Below are positions 7,898 to 19,243 of a stretch of 64,000 nucleotides of DNA, piece after piece. A program made the translations under genes and the position numbers. The stretch comes from Aminipila terrae (GTDB lineage: Bacteria; Bacillota; Clostridia; Peptostreptococcales; Anaerovoracaceae), in NCBI RefSeq assembly GCF_010120715.1, contig NZ_CP047591.1, positions 2,852,001 through 2,916,000 of the forward strand. Direction: 5' to 3'. The notes under the pieces were generated by a model. The model was not told the DNA's origin and did no database searches. It worked only from the letters and a program-made list of their open reading frames with translations. The first letter of the stretch is position 1; each line of letters begins with the position of its first letter.

Positions 7898-8467
7898 TTA
7901 ATGTTCATACATTTTTAAAATTTTTTCGGCTATTTTTTTCTTTGACATTCGTCTTTCCATTGCCTGCTGTTCAATGTATTTGTGGGCCTGGCCTTCGGTC
8001 ATATTAAGATATTGGATTAAAACCCATTTTGCTCTGTTTACCAGTTTCATCTGGACAATTTTATCCTGAAGCTTCAGGTTTTCTTCATTTAGGGTCATTA
8101 CTCTGTTTTTAGAGAGTTCAGCGAATTTTATCGCCTGATTAAGAACTACTTTTAAAACAGGTTTATTAATAACAATGATTCCGTGTTTTTCCAGACGTTC
8201 AGACAGTGCATCGATTTCCCTACTTTTTAAAAGTGCTATAACTCCAGCAGAAGTACTTTGGGCGCAGTAGATAGAAAAAGAAGCATCGGTGTTGGAATCA
8301 AGAGGATAATTTACTATGATTAAATCAAAGGTGGACTCAGACAGTTTCTGCTTTCCAGATTCAACACTATCGGCAGTTTCTACAGTTTGATTTAAATCAT
8401 TTACCAGATAATCTAATAGGGCATCTTTACTTTTGGTATTTCTTGTAACAAGCAATATTTTTTCCAA
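7898..8467 (-). CDS. ANTAR-domain response regulator (RNA-binding antiterminator), glnA partner
   Basis: A 189-residue protein with a receiver-like N-terminal domain (residues 1-120, KILLVTRNTKSKD, DLIIVNYPL), a short coiled coil (LNEENLKLQDKIVQMK) and a C-terminal ANTAR domain (NRAKWVLIQYLNMTEGQAHK to KKKIAEKILKMY). ANTAR proteins bind paired hairpins in leader RNAs and prevent termination. It follows glutamine synthetase III on the same strand with 150 bp between. The glnA leader contains an intrinsic terminator, so glnA is the obvious target. The receiver lacks the usual acidic triad at its start, which suggests control other than phosphorylation. The start is TTG 8467, 8 bp from AAGGTGG. 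Confidence 0.85.
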   Translation of the reverse strand: MEKILLVTRNTKSKDALLDYLVNDLNQTVETADSVESGKQKLSESTFDLIIVNYPLDSNTDASFSIYCAQSTSAGVIALLKSREIDALSERLEKHGIIVINKPVLKVVLNQAIKFAELSKNRVMTLNEENLKLQDKIVQMKLVNRAKWVLIQYLNMTEGQAHKYIEQQAMERRMSKKKIAEKILKMYEH

Positions 8468-8559
8468 TACTGGCACCACCTTTCTTATAATATAGTGTTT
8501 GAAAAAATAATTCTAGCATACATTTAACCGGCCAGCAATTAAAATTTCAAGATTTAAAT

Positions 8560-8592
8560 GAAAGAATCTATGCATTTGCATAGATTCTTTCA
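8560..8592. terminator. Perfect hairpin between glnA and the ANTAR gene
   Basis: A perfect 15-bp inverted repeat (GAAAGAATCTATGCA at 8560-8574, its complement at 8577-8591) with a 2-bp gap lies just 3' of glnA. The T-richer flank is on the plus strand, so for glnA it may act as a partial terminator or as an mRNA 3'-end stabiliser that lets some transcription reach the ANTAR gene. Confidence 0.6.
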
Positions 8593-8617
8593 TTCTTTTC
8601 TTAAGTTGAGTTATATA

Positions 8618-10704
8618 TTAAGTAAAAAGAAGCGAACCATAAGTTGGCATAGGCCAGTATTTTGCTGCAGTAATTGTTTCAAGTTCGTCAGTTATAGCAC
8701 GTAACTCGTTCATGGCCGGAAGTACTTTAGCACAGAAATAATTTGCAGCATCACTTATTTCTTCAATAGTATTTACTTCAAGTAAATACTGGTCCAGAGT
8801 GCCGGCTTTTGCATATAAACAGTCACAGGCTGAGGACAGATTAACAATCAGGTTTTTTTCCATTTCGCATGGAACATCTTCTGAAATAGCCTTTTTACTC
8901 ATTACTACATCAGATAAATCTTTTACATAAGATGAAACAGCAGGAAGAATATCTTTGTTAATCATGTCAAGCATGGTAAGTGCTTCGATGTTAACTAATT
9001 TACAGTATTCTTCATATAAGATTTCCTGTCTGGCTGTAGCTTCAATTTCGTTGAAAATGTGGTGCCTTTTAAATAATTCAAGATTCTTTTTGTCAGTAAA
9101 ATGTGGGTATGCTTCAACTGCTGATTTTAAGTTTAGAAGGCCTCTGCTCTCAGCTTCTTTAACCCACTCGTCAGAATAGTTATTACCATTGAAGACAATC
9201 CGTTTATGTTTTATATATATTTCCTTGACAAGATTAATAGCATCCGTTTTAATATCGGAAGAATCAGCAAGCTTGTTGGCTATTTCCATCAGGGCATCTG
9301 CTACAATCGTGTTTAACATATAAGAAGGGCACGCAACAGATGTGGTGGAACCTGGCATACGGAACTCAAAACGACTGCCTGTAAAGGCAAAAGGAGAAGT
9401 TCTGTTCCTGTCTGTAGTGTCTTTTTTAAAGTCAGGAAGAACCTGAACACCAATACCCATTTTACGGTTTCTTGCAGGTACTTCTGATTTTCCTTCAGTT
9501 ATTGCATCCAGAACCTCTTTCAAATCATCCCCCAGGAACATGGAAATAATAGCAGGAGGAGCTTCATGCCCCCAAGACGGTGGTCGTTACTTGGACTGGC
9601 CACAGACACTCTTAGTAGATCCTGATATTCATCCACGGCTTTAATCACGGCACTTAGGAATAGTAAAAACTGGATATTTTCAATAGGATTTTTTCCCGGT
9701 TTTAACAGGTTTTCGCCCATGTCTGTTGCAAGTGACCAGTTAATATGCTTACCGCTGCCATTGATCCCTGCAAAAGGCTTTTCATGTAATAAACACACAA
9801 GACCGTGTTTGCCTGCGATTTTTTTCATTAATTCCATGGTTAACTGGTTATGGTCTGCCGCAACATTTAAACTTGAGAAGATTGGAGCCAGTTCGTGCTG
9901 TGCAGGAGCAACTTCATTATGTTCAGTATTTGCAAGAACACCAAGCTTCCAAAGCTCCTGGTCCAGCTCTTCCATAAATTCGTTTACTTTTGGTTTAATC
10001 GCTCCAAAATAATGATCTTCCAGTTCCTGTCTTTTTGGAGGTTTTGCACCAAGTAGTGTTCTGCCGCAATAGATTAAATCTTTACGTTTTTCATAAAGTT
10101 CTTTTGAAACAAGGAAATATTCCTGTTCTGGTCCTACAGTAGTAATAACTCTTCTTACAGAATTATTTCCAAGTAGCTGGAGAATTCTTAGTGCCTGCTT
10201 TTCAATAGCTTCCATGGAACGCAGCAATGGAGTTTTCTTATCCAGGGCTTCGCCACCATAAGAACAGAATGCAGTTGGTATGCAAAGGGTATTTTCTTTA
10301 ATAAAAGCATATGAACTTGGATCCCAGTTTGTATAACCTCTTGCTTCAAAAGTAGCACGGATACCGCCAGAAGGGAAACTTGATGCATCCGGTTCACCTT
10401 TAATTAATTCTTTACCAGAGAAATTCATCACAATTCCTCCGCCTTCTGTAGGGGAAATAAAACTATCGTGCTTTTCAGCAGTTATGCCTGTCATGGGTTG
10501 GAACCAATGGGTAAAATGAGTGGCACCATGTTCTAAGGCCCAATCTTTCATGGCACTTGCGATAACATTAGCAGTCTCCATTGATAAAGGTGTTCCTTTA
10601 TCAATATGGGACTGAAGAGCTTTATAAGTATCTTTTGGTAATTTTTCTCTCATAACAGCATCATTGAAAACCATGCTGCCAAATAGTTCTGAAATCTTAT
10701 TCAT
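8618..10704 (-). CDS. glnN: Glutamine synthetase type III (frameshift in assembly)
   Basis: GlnN-type glutamine synthetase, which makes glutamine from glutamate, ammonia and ATP and is the entry point of nitrogen assimilation. The N-terminal part carries the GSIII signature HFTHWFQPMTG and SFISPTEGG. The central catalytic region contains PEQEYFLVSKELY, NTEHNEVAPAQHE and GINGSGKHINWS. The C-terminal part (GSRFEFRMPGS onward) is in another frame. The break is at the C5 run 9569-9573 (plus strand). One added base restores ASPSNDHRLGGHEAPPAI and a protein of 695 residues, the family length. AGGAGG precedes the ATG at 10704. A promoter and leader terminator lie upstream, and an ANTAR antiterminator gene follows. 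Confidence 0.92.
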
Positions 10705-10763
10705 ATATGTCCTCCTCTGTCTATCTTTAGTAAAAACTGTACTACCTGTAGTAAAAATATTAT

Positions 10764-10802
10764 AAAAAAAGGCACTACGAGTAAGAAAACTCATAGCGCC
10801 TT
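10764..10802 (-). terminator. Leader terminator (candidate attenuator) of glnN
   Basis: Between the glnN promoter and its start, the minus strand carries a 14-bp stem with two G-U pairs (arms 10789-10802 and 10769-10782, loop of 6) followed by a run of seven U. It begins about 20 nt into the transcript. Placed before an open gene, it can only be an attenuator or a strong leader structure. The ANTAR protein encoded downstream is the natural candidate antiterminator. Confidence 0.75.
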
Positions 10803-10819
10803 TGCTAATCAATGATGTG

Positions 10820-10848
10820 AGTATACTAGAAAAAATTATATCTGTCAA
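10820..10848 (-). promoter_or_regulatory. Sigma-A promoter of glnN
   Basis: On the minus strand, TTGACA (10848-10843) and TATACT (10825-10820) are separated by exactly 17 bp. Both hexamers are at or one base from consensus. The predicted leader is about 105 nt long. Confidence 0.85.
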
Positions 10849-11085
10849 TAACTTTTTGTATTTTTTTTTGTTTGCAAAAACAAAGCTCATTTTTAAAATA
10901 AAATCAAAAAAATTTCCAGTATCGAAACGGTATTTGAAATGATATAGTAATTTATAGTATGCAGAAATATACATGAAAGACACAATATAAAATACATTGC
11001 ATTTGTTCAATAGTGGGAGTATAGATTAGAGAAATATATTTGTCAAGGTTACAATTTTCAAAATTGTTTTACAAAACAAAAATGC

Positions 11086-11114
11086 TTGACTAAATTGGGC
11101 ATTCGGTATAAAAT
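11086..11114 (+). promoter_or_regulatory. Promoter of gltBD
   Basis: TTGACT (11086-11091), a 17-bp spacer and TAAAAT (11109-11114) form a plausible sigma-A promoter about 115 bp before gltB. The remaining part of the 524-bp intergenic region (10849-11085) is AT-rich and shows no gene. Confidence 0.65.
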
Positions 11115-11141
11115 ATCAAAGTGTTTTAAGAATTGTCTGAA

Positions 11142-11206
11142 AATTGTATATGCACTTTATTGCATATACAATTCTAGATATGAAAGATTATGCACTAATA
11201 TGCATA
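11142..11206 (+). promoter_or_regulatory. Tandem hairpins in the gltB leader
   Basis: Two hairpins share the same closing stem. The first is AATTGTATATGCA / loop CTTTAT / complement (11142-11173, 13 bp perfect). The second is TATGCA / loop CTAATA / TGCATA (11189-11206). Both have 6-nt loops, and the second ends 4 bp before AGGAGG. Neither has a U tract. They could be a protein-binding RNA element or a pair of DNA operators. Confidence 0.55.
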
Positions 11207-11228
11207 TAAAAGGAGGACTTTAATAAAA

Positions 11229-14200
11229 ATGAAACATGTACATCAACCAGATTTGAAAATAACAGGAAGTTTATATGATAAAAATTTTGAACATGACAAT
11301 TGCGGTATTGGAGCTGTTGTAAACATAAAGGGAATAAAATCTCATAAAACAGTAGAGGATGCACTGACAATAGTTGAAAAACTTGAGCACAGAGCAGGTA
11401 AGGATTCCACAGGAGAAACCGGAGATGGTGTGGGAATTCTGACGCAAATTCCTCACAGCTATTTTATTAAACACGTAAAGAATATTGAATTTCCTTCCAA
11501 TGGAGATTTTGCTGTGGGTATGTTTTTTCTGCCACAGCAGGAGCTGCTTAGAAATCAGATAAAGAAACGATTTGAAGTTATCATAGAAAAAGAAGGATTA
11601 AATTTCCTTGGCTGGCGGGAAGTGCCTACCCGTAATGATGTCCTGGGAAATCGCGCTTTGGAGTGCAAGCCTGCCATCTATCAGGCTTTCGTAGGCAGAC
11701 CAAGAAATTTAAAACCTGGCATTGAGTTTGACAGGAAATTATATGTTGCCAGAAGAATATTTGAGAATAGTAACGATAACGAGTCTAACGACACCTATGT
11801 ATGTTCTCTTTCAAGCAGAACTATTGTATATAAGGGCATGTTTCTTGTAAAACAGCTAAGAATGTTTTATCTGGATTTACAGGAAAAAGATTATATCTCG
11901 GCTATTGCTATTGTTCATTCCAGATTCTCTACAAATACCATGCCTTCTTGGGAAAAGGCACATCCAAACCGTTACATTGTGCACAATGGAGAAATAAATA
12001 CCATTCGTGGAAATGTAAATAAAATGCTGTCCAGAGAAGAAAATATGCATTCAGATGCCTTAGGACAGGATTTTTACAGAGTTCTTCCAGTAGTACCAAA
12101 GTGGGGTTCAGACTCCGCCATGCTAGACAATACTTTAGAATTTTTATATATGTCCGGTATGGATTTCCCAAAGGCAGTAATGCTATGCATTCCAGAGCCT
12201 TGGTGCAATGACAGAAACATGCGTCAGAAGAAGAAAGATTTTTATTTATATCATGGAACCATGATGGAGCCTTGGGATGGACCGGCTTCTATTGTCTTCA
12301 GTGATGGAGATATTGTAGGGGCTGTTCTGGACAGAAATGGATTAAGACCATCCAGATACTACATAACCAAGGATGGAAACTTAATTCTGTCTTCGGAGGT
12401 AGGGGTTTTGGATATTCTGCCGGAAGAAATCGAAGTGAAAGAGCGACTGAGACCTGGCAGAATGCTACTTGTAGACACAAAATCAGGAAAATTAATAAAT
12501 GATAAAGATTTGAAAGATTATTATGCAGGAAGTCAGCCTTATGGTGAATGGCTGGAAAATAATTTAGTGCATCTAAAGGAATTACAGATTCCGAATCAGA
12601 GAGTTCCCTTTTATAAAAACCAGGAACTTGCCAAAATGCAAAAAGCTTTCGGTTATTCATACGAAGATGTTATAGATTACTTAAAGCCGATGGCTTTAAC
12701 TGGAAATGAGCCTGTAATCGCCATGGGTGCAGACACCCCATTGGCTGCGTTGTCTGAAAAGCATCCTCCGCTTTTCAACTATTTTAAGCAACTTTTTGCC
12801 CAGGTTACTAATCCGCCTATTGATGCCATCAGGGAAGAAATCGTAACATCAACATACAGCTATTTAGGGAAGGACGGCAATTTGCTGAATGATGTTCCAG
12901 AGAATTGCAGGCTTCTTTCTGTGAGAAACCCTATTTTAACCAATACTGACTTACTGAAAATTAAAAATATGAAGGCAGAAGGCTTTAAAGTGGCCACGGT
13001 TTCAATAAATTATTATAAGGGAACTTCTTTGGAAAAAGCTGTGAATAATGTGTTCATACAAATCGACAGAGCTTTAAAAGATGGTGCTAATATAATCATT
13101 TTATCAGACCGAGATGTGGATGAATTCAGTGTACCAATTCCATCTCTTCTGGCTGTTTCTGCAGTACAGCAGTACTTAGTAAGAAACAGAAAGCGTATGT
13201 CTTTATCTCTGGTGCTTGAAAGTGGTGAACCTAGAGAAGTTCATCATTTCGCAACATTACTTGGTTATGGAGCAAGTGCCATTAACCCTTATCTGGCTCA
13301 GGATACAATCAAACAAATGATAGAGGATAATATCCTGGAAAAAGATTATTATGCGGCCGTGAATGATTATGCAGAAGGTATTCTTCACGGAATAGTAAAG
13401 ATTGCTTCTAAAATGGGTATTTCTACTATTCAATCCTATCAGGGATCACAAATATTTGAAGCTGTAGGCATTAGTAAAGAAGTGATTAATAAATATTTTA
13501 CCAATACTGTAAGCAGAGTGGGTGGAATCACCTTAAAGGAAATAGAGGAACAGATTAATACAAGACATTCCAGGGCTTTTGATCCCCTAGGATTAAACCA
13601 GGATTATGTTCTGGATAGTCTGGGGGACATAAAGTACGAAGCGGAGAAGAAGAGCACTTATATAACCCTCAAACGATTCATTTACTTCAGATGGCGACGA
13701 GAACTGGTGATTACAAGCTGTTTAAAGAATATACCAGAATGATAAATGAAGAAATGGGTGCTACTCATTTAAGAAATTTAATGGAATTTGATCCAAAGAA
13801 TAAATCCATTCCTATTGAGCAGGTAGAAAGTGTTGATTCTATTGTCAGAAGATTTAAAACAGGGGCGATGTCTTATGGATCCATATCCAAAGAGGCACAT
13901 GAGACTATGGCCATAGCCATGAATAAATTACAGGGAAAATCCAATAGTGGTGAAGGTGGAGAAGACTCTGAGAGATTTAAGCCAGATGCAGATGGAGTGA
14001 ACAGATGCAGCAAAATAAAGCAGGTTGCGTCCGGCAGATTCGGAGTAACCTCTGAATATCTGGTAAGCGCGGAAGAAATCCAGATAAAACTGGCCCAGGG
14101 AGCCAAGCCAGGAGAAGGAGGTCAGTTACCTGCCGATAAAGTATATCCATGGATTGCTAAGACTAGACATAGCACCACAGGTGTGGGCCTGATTTCACCA

Positions 14201-15793
14201 CCACCTCATCACGATATATATTCCATAGAAGATCTGGCACAGTTAATTTATGATTGCAAGTGTGCAAATTCAGATGCCAGAATCTCAGTGAAATTAGTTT
14301 CTGAAGCAGGTGTAGGTACGATTGCAGCGGGAGTAGCCAAAGCGGGAGCACAAGTTATCCTGATTTCCGGGTATGATGGTGGTACAGGAGCAGCTCCGAA
14401 AAATTCGGTATATAATGCAGGACTTCCATGGGAGCTGGGATTGGCAGAAGCTCATCAGACTCTACTGATGAATGGACTGAGAAGCAGAGTTATTCTGGAA
14501 ACCGACGGAAAATTAATGAGCGGCAGAGAAGTGGCAATAGCAGCATTACTAGGAGCAGAAGAATTTGGATTTGCCACCGCTCCACTTATTTCCATGGGTT
14601 GCGTTATGATGAGAGTATGTAATCTGGACACTTGCCCTGTGGGAATTGCAACACAAAATCCGGAACTCAGAAAACGATTTTCAGGAAAGCCTGAATATGT
14701 AATGAACTTTATGAGATTTGTTGCAGAAGAACTGAGAGAATATATGGCTTTACTGGGCTTTAAGACTGTAGATGAAATGGTTGGCAGAACTGATGTATTA
14801 AAACCAAAGAATTTAAAAAGTGCAGAGAAAAAACTGTTAGATATCAGATGCATTTTAAACAATGGAATCGAAGATGGAATGCTCAACAGTATTCATACAA
14901 AAGGGGATGACTTTGACTTTAAACTGAGTGATAGTAAAGACATGACCATTTTATACAAAAATCTGAAAGATTCTATAGAAAAAAGTGAAAGAAAATCCAT
15001 AGAAGTTCAGGTAAACAATCAGGACAGAACCTTCGGAACTGTACTGGGATCCATATTAACTAAAAAGTTTGGAAATAAACTGGGAGATGATACCTATCAC
15101 ATCAAATGTACTGGATACGGGGGACAGAGTTTTGGTGCCTTTATACCAAAAGGTCTGACTCTGGAACTGGAAGGGGACAGTAATGACTATATTGGAAAAG
15201 GGCTGTCTGGTGGTAAAATTATCGTTTATCCAAATAAGAAGTCAACCTTTAAACATGATGAAAACATTATCATAGGAAATGTGGCACTTTACGGGGCTAC
15301 TTCAGGAAAAGCCTTTTTCAGCGGTGTGGCAGGTGAAAGATTCTGTGTAAGAAATTCAGGTGCAGATGCTGTAGTTGAAGGCGTTGGAGATCATGGGCTT
15401 GAGTATATGACAGGGGGCAGGGTAGTCATCCTTGGTTCCACAGGTAATAATTTAGCAGCTGGTATGTCTGGCGGTATAGCTTATGTTCTTGATGAAAAAG
15501 GGGATTTATACTCAAAATTAAACAAAGAAATTATTTCCCTGGAAAACGTAAGTAAAAGTGAAGATGTACTTGAATTAAACGAACTGATTAAGGAACATGT
15601 TAAAGCTACAAACTCCATTAAAGGAAAAGAAATACTGAAGAAATTTACAGAATATCTGCCTATGTTTAAGAAAATAATGCCTTATGATTATAAAAATGTT
15701 CTTAATCTGATTACGAAGTATGAAGAAATGGGTGTAGATGAGAAGACGGCACAAATAAAGGCTTTCTATGAAATAAAAGGAGGTATGCATTAA
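11229..15793 (+). CDS. gltB: Glutamate synthase large subunit (frameshift in assembly)
   Basis: Large subunit of glutamate synthase (GOGAT), which transfers the amide nitrogen of glutamine to 2-oxoglutarate. The N-terminal class II glutaminase domain (DNCGIGAVVNIKG, HSRFSTNTMPSWEKAHPNR), the central domain, the FMN/3Fe-4S synthase domain (ISVKLVSEAGVGTIAAG, DGGTGAAPKNS, CNLDTCPVGIATQNPELR) and the C-terminal beta-helix (GLSGGKIIVYP, GVGDHGLEYMTGG) are all present. The frame breaks near 13636-13640. One missing base there (K-Y-R-S-G-E-E-E-H-L-Y-N-P restored) yields 1521 residues, the usual length. It overlaps gltD at 15793. It is divergent from glnN, so glutamine synthetase and GOGAT sit back to back. 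Confidence 0.93.
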
Positions 15794-17284
15794 TGGGAAT
15801 GTCAACAGGCTTTTTAAAATATGAAAAGCGGACCAGTGAGGCACTGGAACCCTTAGAAAGAATAAAGAATTTTAATGAGTTTCATATCGCTCTTTCCAAA
15901 GAAGAGCAAATGGAACAGGGAGCACGATGTATGGACTGTGGTGTACCATTCTGCCAGTCAGGAATGATGATTGGTGGTATGGTATCTGGCTGCCCATTAA
16001 ATAATTTAATACCTGAATGGAATGACCTGGTTTATCATGGAAATTACAGAGCTGCACTAACAAGGCTATTGAAACGAAATAATTTCCCTGAATTTACAGC
16101 AAGAGTATGTCCTGCACTCTGCGAAAAAGCGTGTACCTGCTCTTTACATGGTGATAGTGTCTCTGTAAGAGAAAATGAGCTGGCAATCATTGAAGAAGGT
16201 TATGATAACAGGATTATGCAGCCAAGAAAAATACTTAACCGTTCCGGTAAAAAAATTGCAGTGATTGGTTCAGGTCCCGCTGGGCTTGCAGCAGCAGACC
16301 AATTAAATTCCAGGGGACATCAGGTAACTGTTTTTGAAAAAGATGACAGGGCTGGCGGGCTTCTCATGTATGGGATTCCCAGCATGAAACTGGAAAAGCA
16401 TATCATTAAAAGAAGAATAGATTTAATGAGAACTGAAGGTGTTGAATTCAGGATGAATGAAGGAATATCCGGGAAAAAACAGGCAGAAAAACTCTTAAAG
16501 GACTATGATGCTGTTGTTCTTGCATGTGGCGCAGCTCATCCACGAGATATCAACGTACCAGGCAGAAACGGAAAAGGAATCTATTATGCTGTAGATTTTT
16601 TAACTTCAACAACCAAAGCTCTTCTTGACAACTTCTTAGAGGAGGGTACGTATATTTCAGCCAAGGATAAAAATGTAATTGTACTTGGGGTGGAGACACC
16701 GGAAATGATTGTGTGGGTACAGCTATAAGACATGGTGCAAAATCTGTGATACAGCTGGAAATGATGCCAAAACCTTCTGAAGAGAGACTTGACAGTAATC
16801 CCTGGCCCAATGGCCTAAAACCCTTAAAACAGATTATGGGCAGGAAGAAGCCATTGCAGTTTTTGGAAAGGATCCTAGAGAATACCAGACGACAATAAAA
16901 GAGTTCATCTGTGATAAGGAAGGAAATGTGAAACAGGCCGTGCTTGTTAAACTGGAACAGAGAGTGGACAAAGAAACAGGAAAGATGCTCATGAAAGAGG
17001 TTCCAAAATCAGAAAAGACAGTTCCGGCGGATTTGGTTCTGATTGCTGCAGGGTTCTTAGGATGTGATATAGAAGTTGCTAAAACCTTTGGTGTTGAAGC
17101 AAATGACCAACTTAATGTCAGAACAGAGAATCAAGGGGAATATAATTATATGACCACCAGAGATAAAATCTTTGTGGCAGGAGACATGAGAAGAGGCCCC
17201 TCTTTGGTAGTATGGGCCATAAGAGAAGGCAGAGAAGTAGCAAGAGAAGTAGATAAATACCTGATGGGGTATACGAATCTGTAA
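15793..17284 (+). CDS. gltD: Glutamate synthase small subunit (two frameshifts in assembly)
   Basis: Small, NADPH-oxidising subunit of GOGAT. The N-terminal cysteine-rich region carries C-x2-CGVPFCQ and CPALCEKACTC for two 4Fe-4S clusters, followed by an FAD-binding IGSGPAGLAAADQL motif and a second Rossmann stretch. The latter is split: one G is missing in the run 16687-16690 (restoring VIVLGGGDTGNDCVGTAIRHG) and one C in the run 16806-16808 (restoring NPWPQWPKTLKTDYG). Together these give 497 residues, typical of GltD. The C-terminal end FVAGDMRRGPSLVVWAIREG is intact. It starts 1 bp into the gltB stop. A terminator follows at 17291. Confidence 0.93.
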
Positions 17285-17290
17285 TATGGC

Positions 17291-17325
17291 AAAAATGACG
17301 TATTAAGCGTCATTTTTGTTTTTTA
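17291..17325 (+). terminator. Terminator of gltBD
   Basis: AAAAATGACG / loop / CGTCATTTTT (17291-17317) followed by GTTTTTT, directly after the gltD stop. Confidence 0.85.
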
Positions 17326-17370
17326 CACATAAAAAACTAGATGAAAATAGTGAATTATCACTAAAAAATA

Positions 17371-17399
17371 TTGCAAAATGAAATTAAAGATGATATGCT
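17371..17399 (+). promoter_or_regulatory. Candidate promoter of gatCAB-aspS
   Basis: TTGCAA (17371-17376) and TATGCT (17394-17399) with a 17-bp spacer, about 70 bp before gatC. The match is moderate. Confidence 0.45.
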
Positions 17400-17468
17400 A
17401 TAACGTATGTTTTTTAGGGAATATTATTATTCAGCAAATATTTAGGATGGAAGGAAAGAGGTCTAATT

Positions 17469-17756
17469 ATGATTATTACGGATAGTCTGATTGATTATAT
17501 CAGTGATTTATCCAGACTGGAACTGGAGGAAGAAGAAAAACAAAGAGCCAAAAAGGATTTGACTGATATATTAAATTACATGGACAAACTCAATGAACTT
17601 GATACAAAAGGCATGAGTGAAATGTCACATCCATTTGATAACCTAAACTGCTTTAGGGAAGATGATGTGACCAATAGGGATAAACGGGAAGAGATGCTTA
17701 TGAATGCTCCTGATTGTAAAGGAGATTATTTCAAGGTACACAAAACAGTTGAGTAG
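17469..17756 (+). CDS. gatC: Asp-tRNA(Asn)/Glu-tRNA(Gln) amidotransferase subunit C
   Basis: A 95-residue GatC, the small subunit that wraps around and stabilises GatA/GatB. LIDYISDLSRLELEEEE at the start and DVTNRDKREEMLMNAPDC near the end are family-typical. AAGGAAAGAGG precedes the ATG. It leads the gatC-gatA-gatB order, with gatA 15 bp downstream. Confidence 0.95.
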   Translation: MIITDSLIDYISDLSRLELEEEEKQRAKKDLTDILNYMDKLNELDTKGMSEMSHPFDNLNCFREDDVTNRDKREEMLMNAPDCKGDYFKVHKTVE

Positions 17757-17771
17757 AAAGAAGGTGTAGAA

Positions 17772-19243
17772 ATGGCAGTAAAAGAGCTTAAGACTTTGTC
17801 TGCAGTTGAAATTGGCAGACTTATTAAGAACAGAGAAGTAAGTTGTAAAGAAGTAACCCATTATTATTTAGGAGAGATAAATAATAATAACAATAATATC
17901 AATGCGGTTTTAACTGTTAATGAAGAAAAAGCTGTTAAAACTGCAGAATCTATACAAAAAAGAATAAATAGCGGTGAAAATATATCCATCCTTGCAGGCG
18001 TTCCAGTAATCATAAAAGACAATATCTGTACAAAAGACATCAGAACTACGGCTGCATCAAGGATGCTTGAAAACTTTATTCCTCCATACAGTGCCGGAGT
18101 TGTAGAAAAGCTGAATCAGGCAGGTGCGGTTGTTATAGGAAAAGCGAATATGGATGAATTTGCTATGGGTGGCTCCACAGAAACTTCTTATTTTGGAATA
18201 ACGAAGAATCCATGGAATGAGGCCTATGTACCGGGAGGATCCTCAGGAGGTTCTGCGGCAGCTGTTGCAGCAGATATGTCCCCTATGCTATCGGTTCTGA
18301 TACCGGTGGATCTATCAGGCAGCCCTGTGCTTTTTGCAATTTAACAGGGATAAAGCCATCTTATGGAAGCGTATCCAGATATGGACTCATGGCCTATGCA
18401 TCTTCCTTAGATCAGATTGGACCCATAGGAAAAAATGTTGAAGATTGCGCAGAAGCACTTGCTCTTATTTCCGGTCCGGACAACAGAGACAGTACATCTG
18501 TTATGAATAAGCCTTTTGATTTCACCGAATCTTATAAAGAAAATCTGAAAGGCATTAAAATTGGTATTCCAAAGAATTATTTTGGAAATGGATTAGATAC
18601 CCAGGTAGCAGAAAAGGTTTTATCCGGGGCAGGGGTTTTAAAAGGTCTGGGTGCTGAACTGGAAGAATTTGAGATGCCGGGGATTGATTACGCTGTTCCG
18701 GCATATTACATTATAGCATGTGCTGAAGCCAGCTCCAATCTGTCAAGGTATGACGGAATAAAATATGGCTTTCGTTCAGAAAAGGCAAAGGACTTACTGG
18801 AAACCTATTATAAATCCAGAAGTGAGGGTTTTGGCTCTGAAGTGAAAAGAAGGATTATGCTGGGCTCTTTTGTTTTAAGTTCAGGATATTTTGATGCATA
18901 TTATAAGAAAGCGTTACAGGTAAGAGCTATGATAAAGGAAAGCTTTAATAAAGCTTTTCAGAGATATGATATGATTTTAAGTCCTGTAAGCCCTACTACA
19001 GCTTATAAAATCGGAGAACAGATTTCAGATCCCATAGCCATGTATATGGCTGACATCTATACGGTTTCTGTAAATCTGGCAGGAGTGCCGGCTGTTGCTC
19101 TGCCCTGCGGTATTTCGGCAGATAATCATATGCCGGTGGGAATGCAGCTGATTGGTAATAGCTTTTCTGAACCTGTATTGGTAAAAGCGGCCTATGCATA
19201 TCAGAAGGTAACAGATTTCCATAAGAGAGGAGGGATTTTGTAA
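17772..19243 (+). CDS. gatA: Asp/Glu-tRNA amidotransferase subunit A (frameshift in assembly)
   Basis: Amidase-signature subunit that hydrolyses glutamine and supplies ammonia to transamidate Glu-tRNA(Gln) or Asp-tRNA(Asn). The catalytic lysine lies in GVPVIIKDNICTKD and the serine-rich loop in PGGSSGGSAAAVAADMSP. The nucleophile region then changes frame at the C4 run 18281-18284. One extra C restores SPYAIGSDTGGSIRQPCAFC, which contains the catalytic serine. The repaired protein is 490 residues, the normal size. The next frame's ATG at 18389 is not a real start. The end overlaps gatB by 1 bp. Confidence 0.94.

Noticed and set aside
18389..19243. A separate gene starting in the middle of gatA
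   Set aside because: It is the 3' part of gatA after a one-base deletion at 18281-18284. There is no ribosome binding site, and the protein continues the amidase domain.
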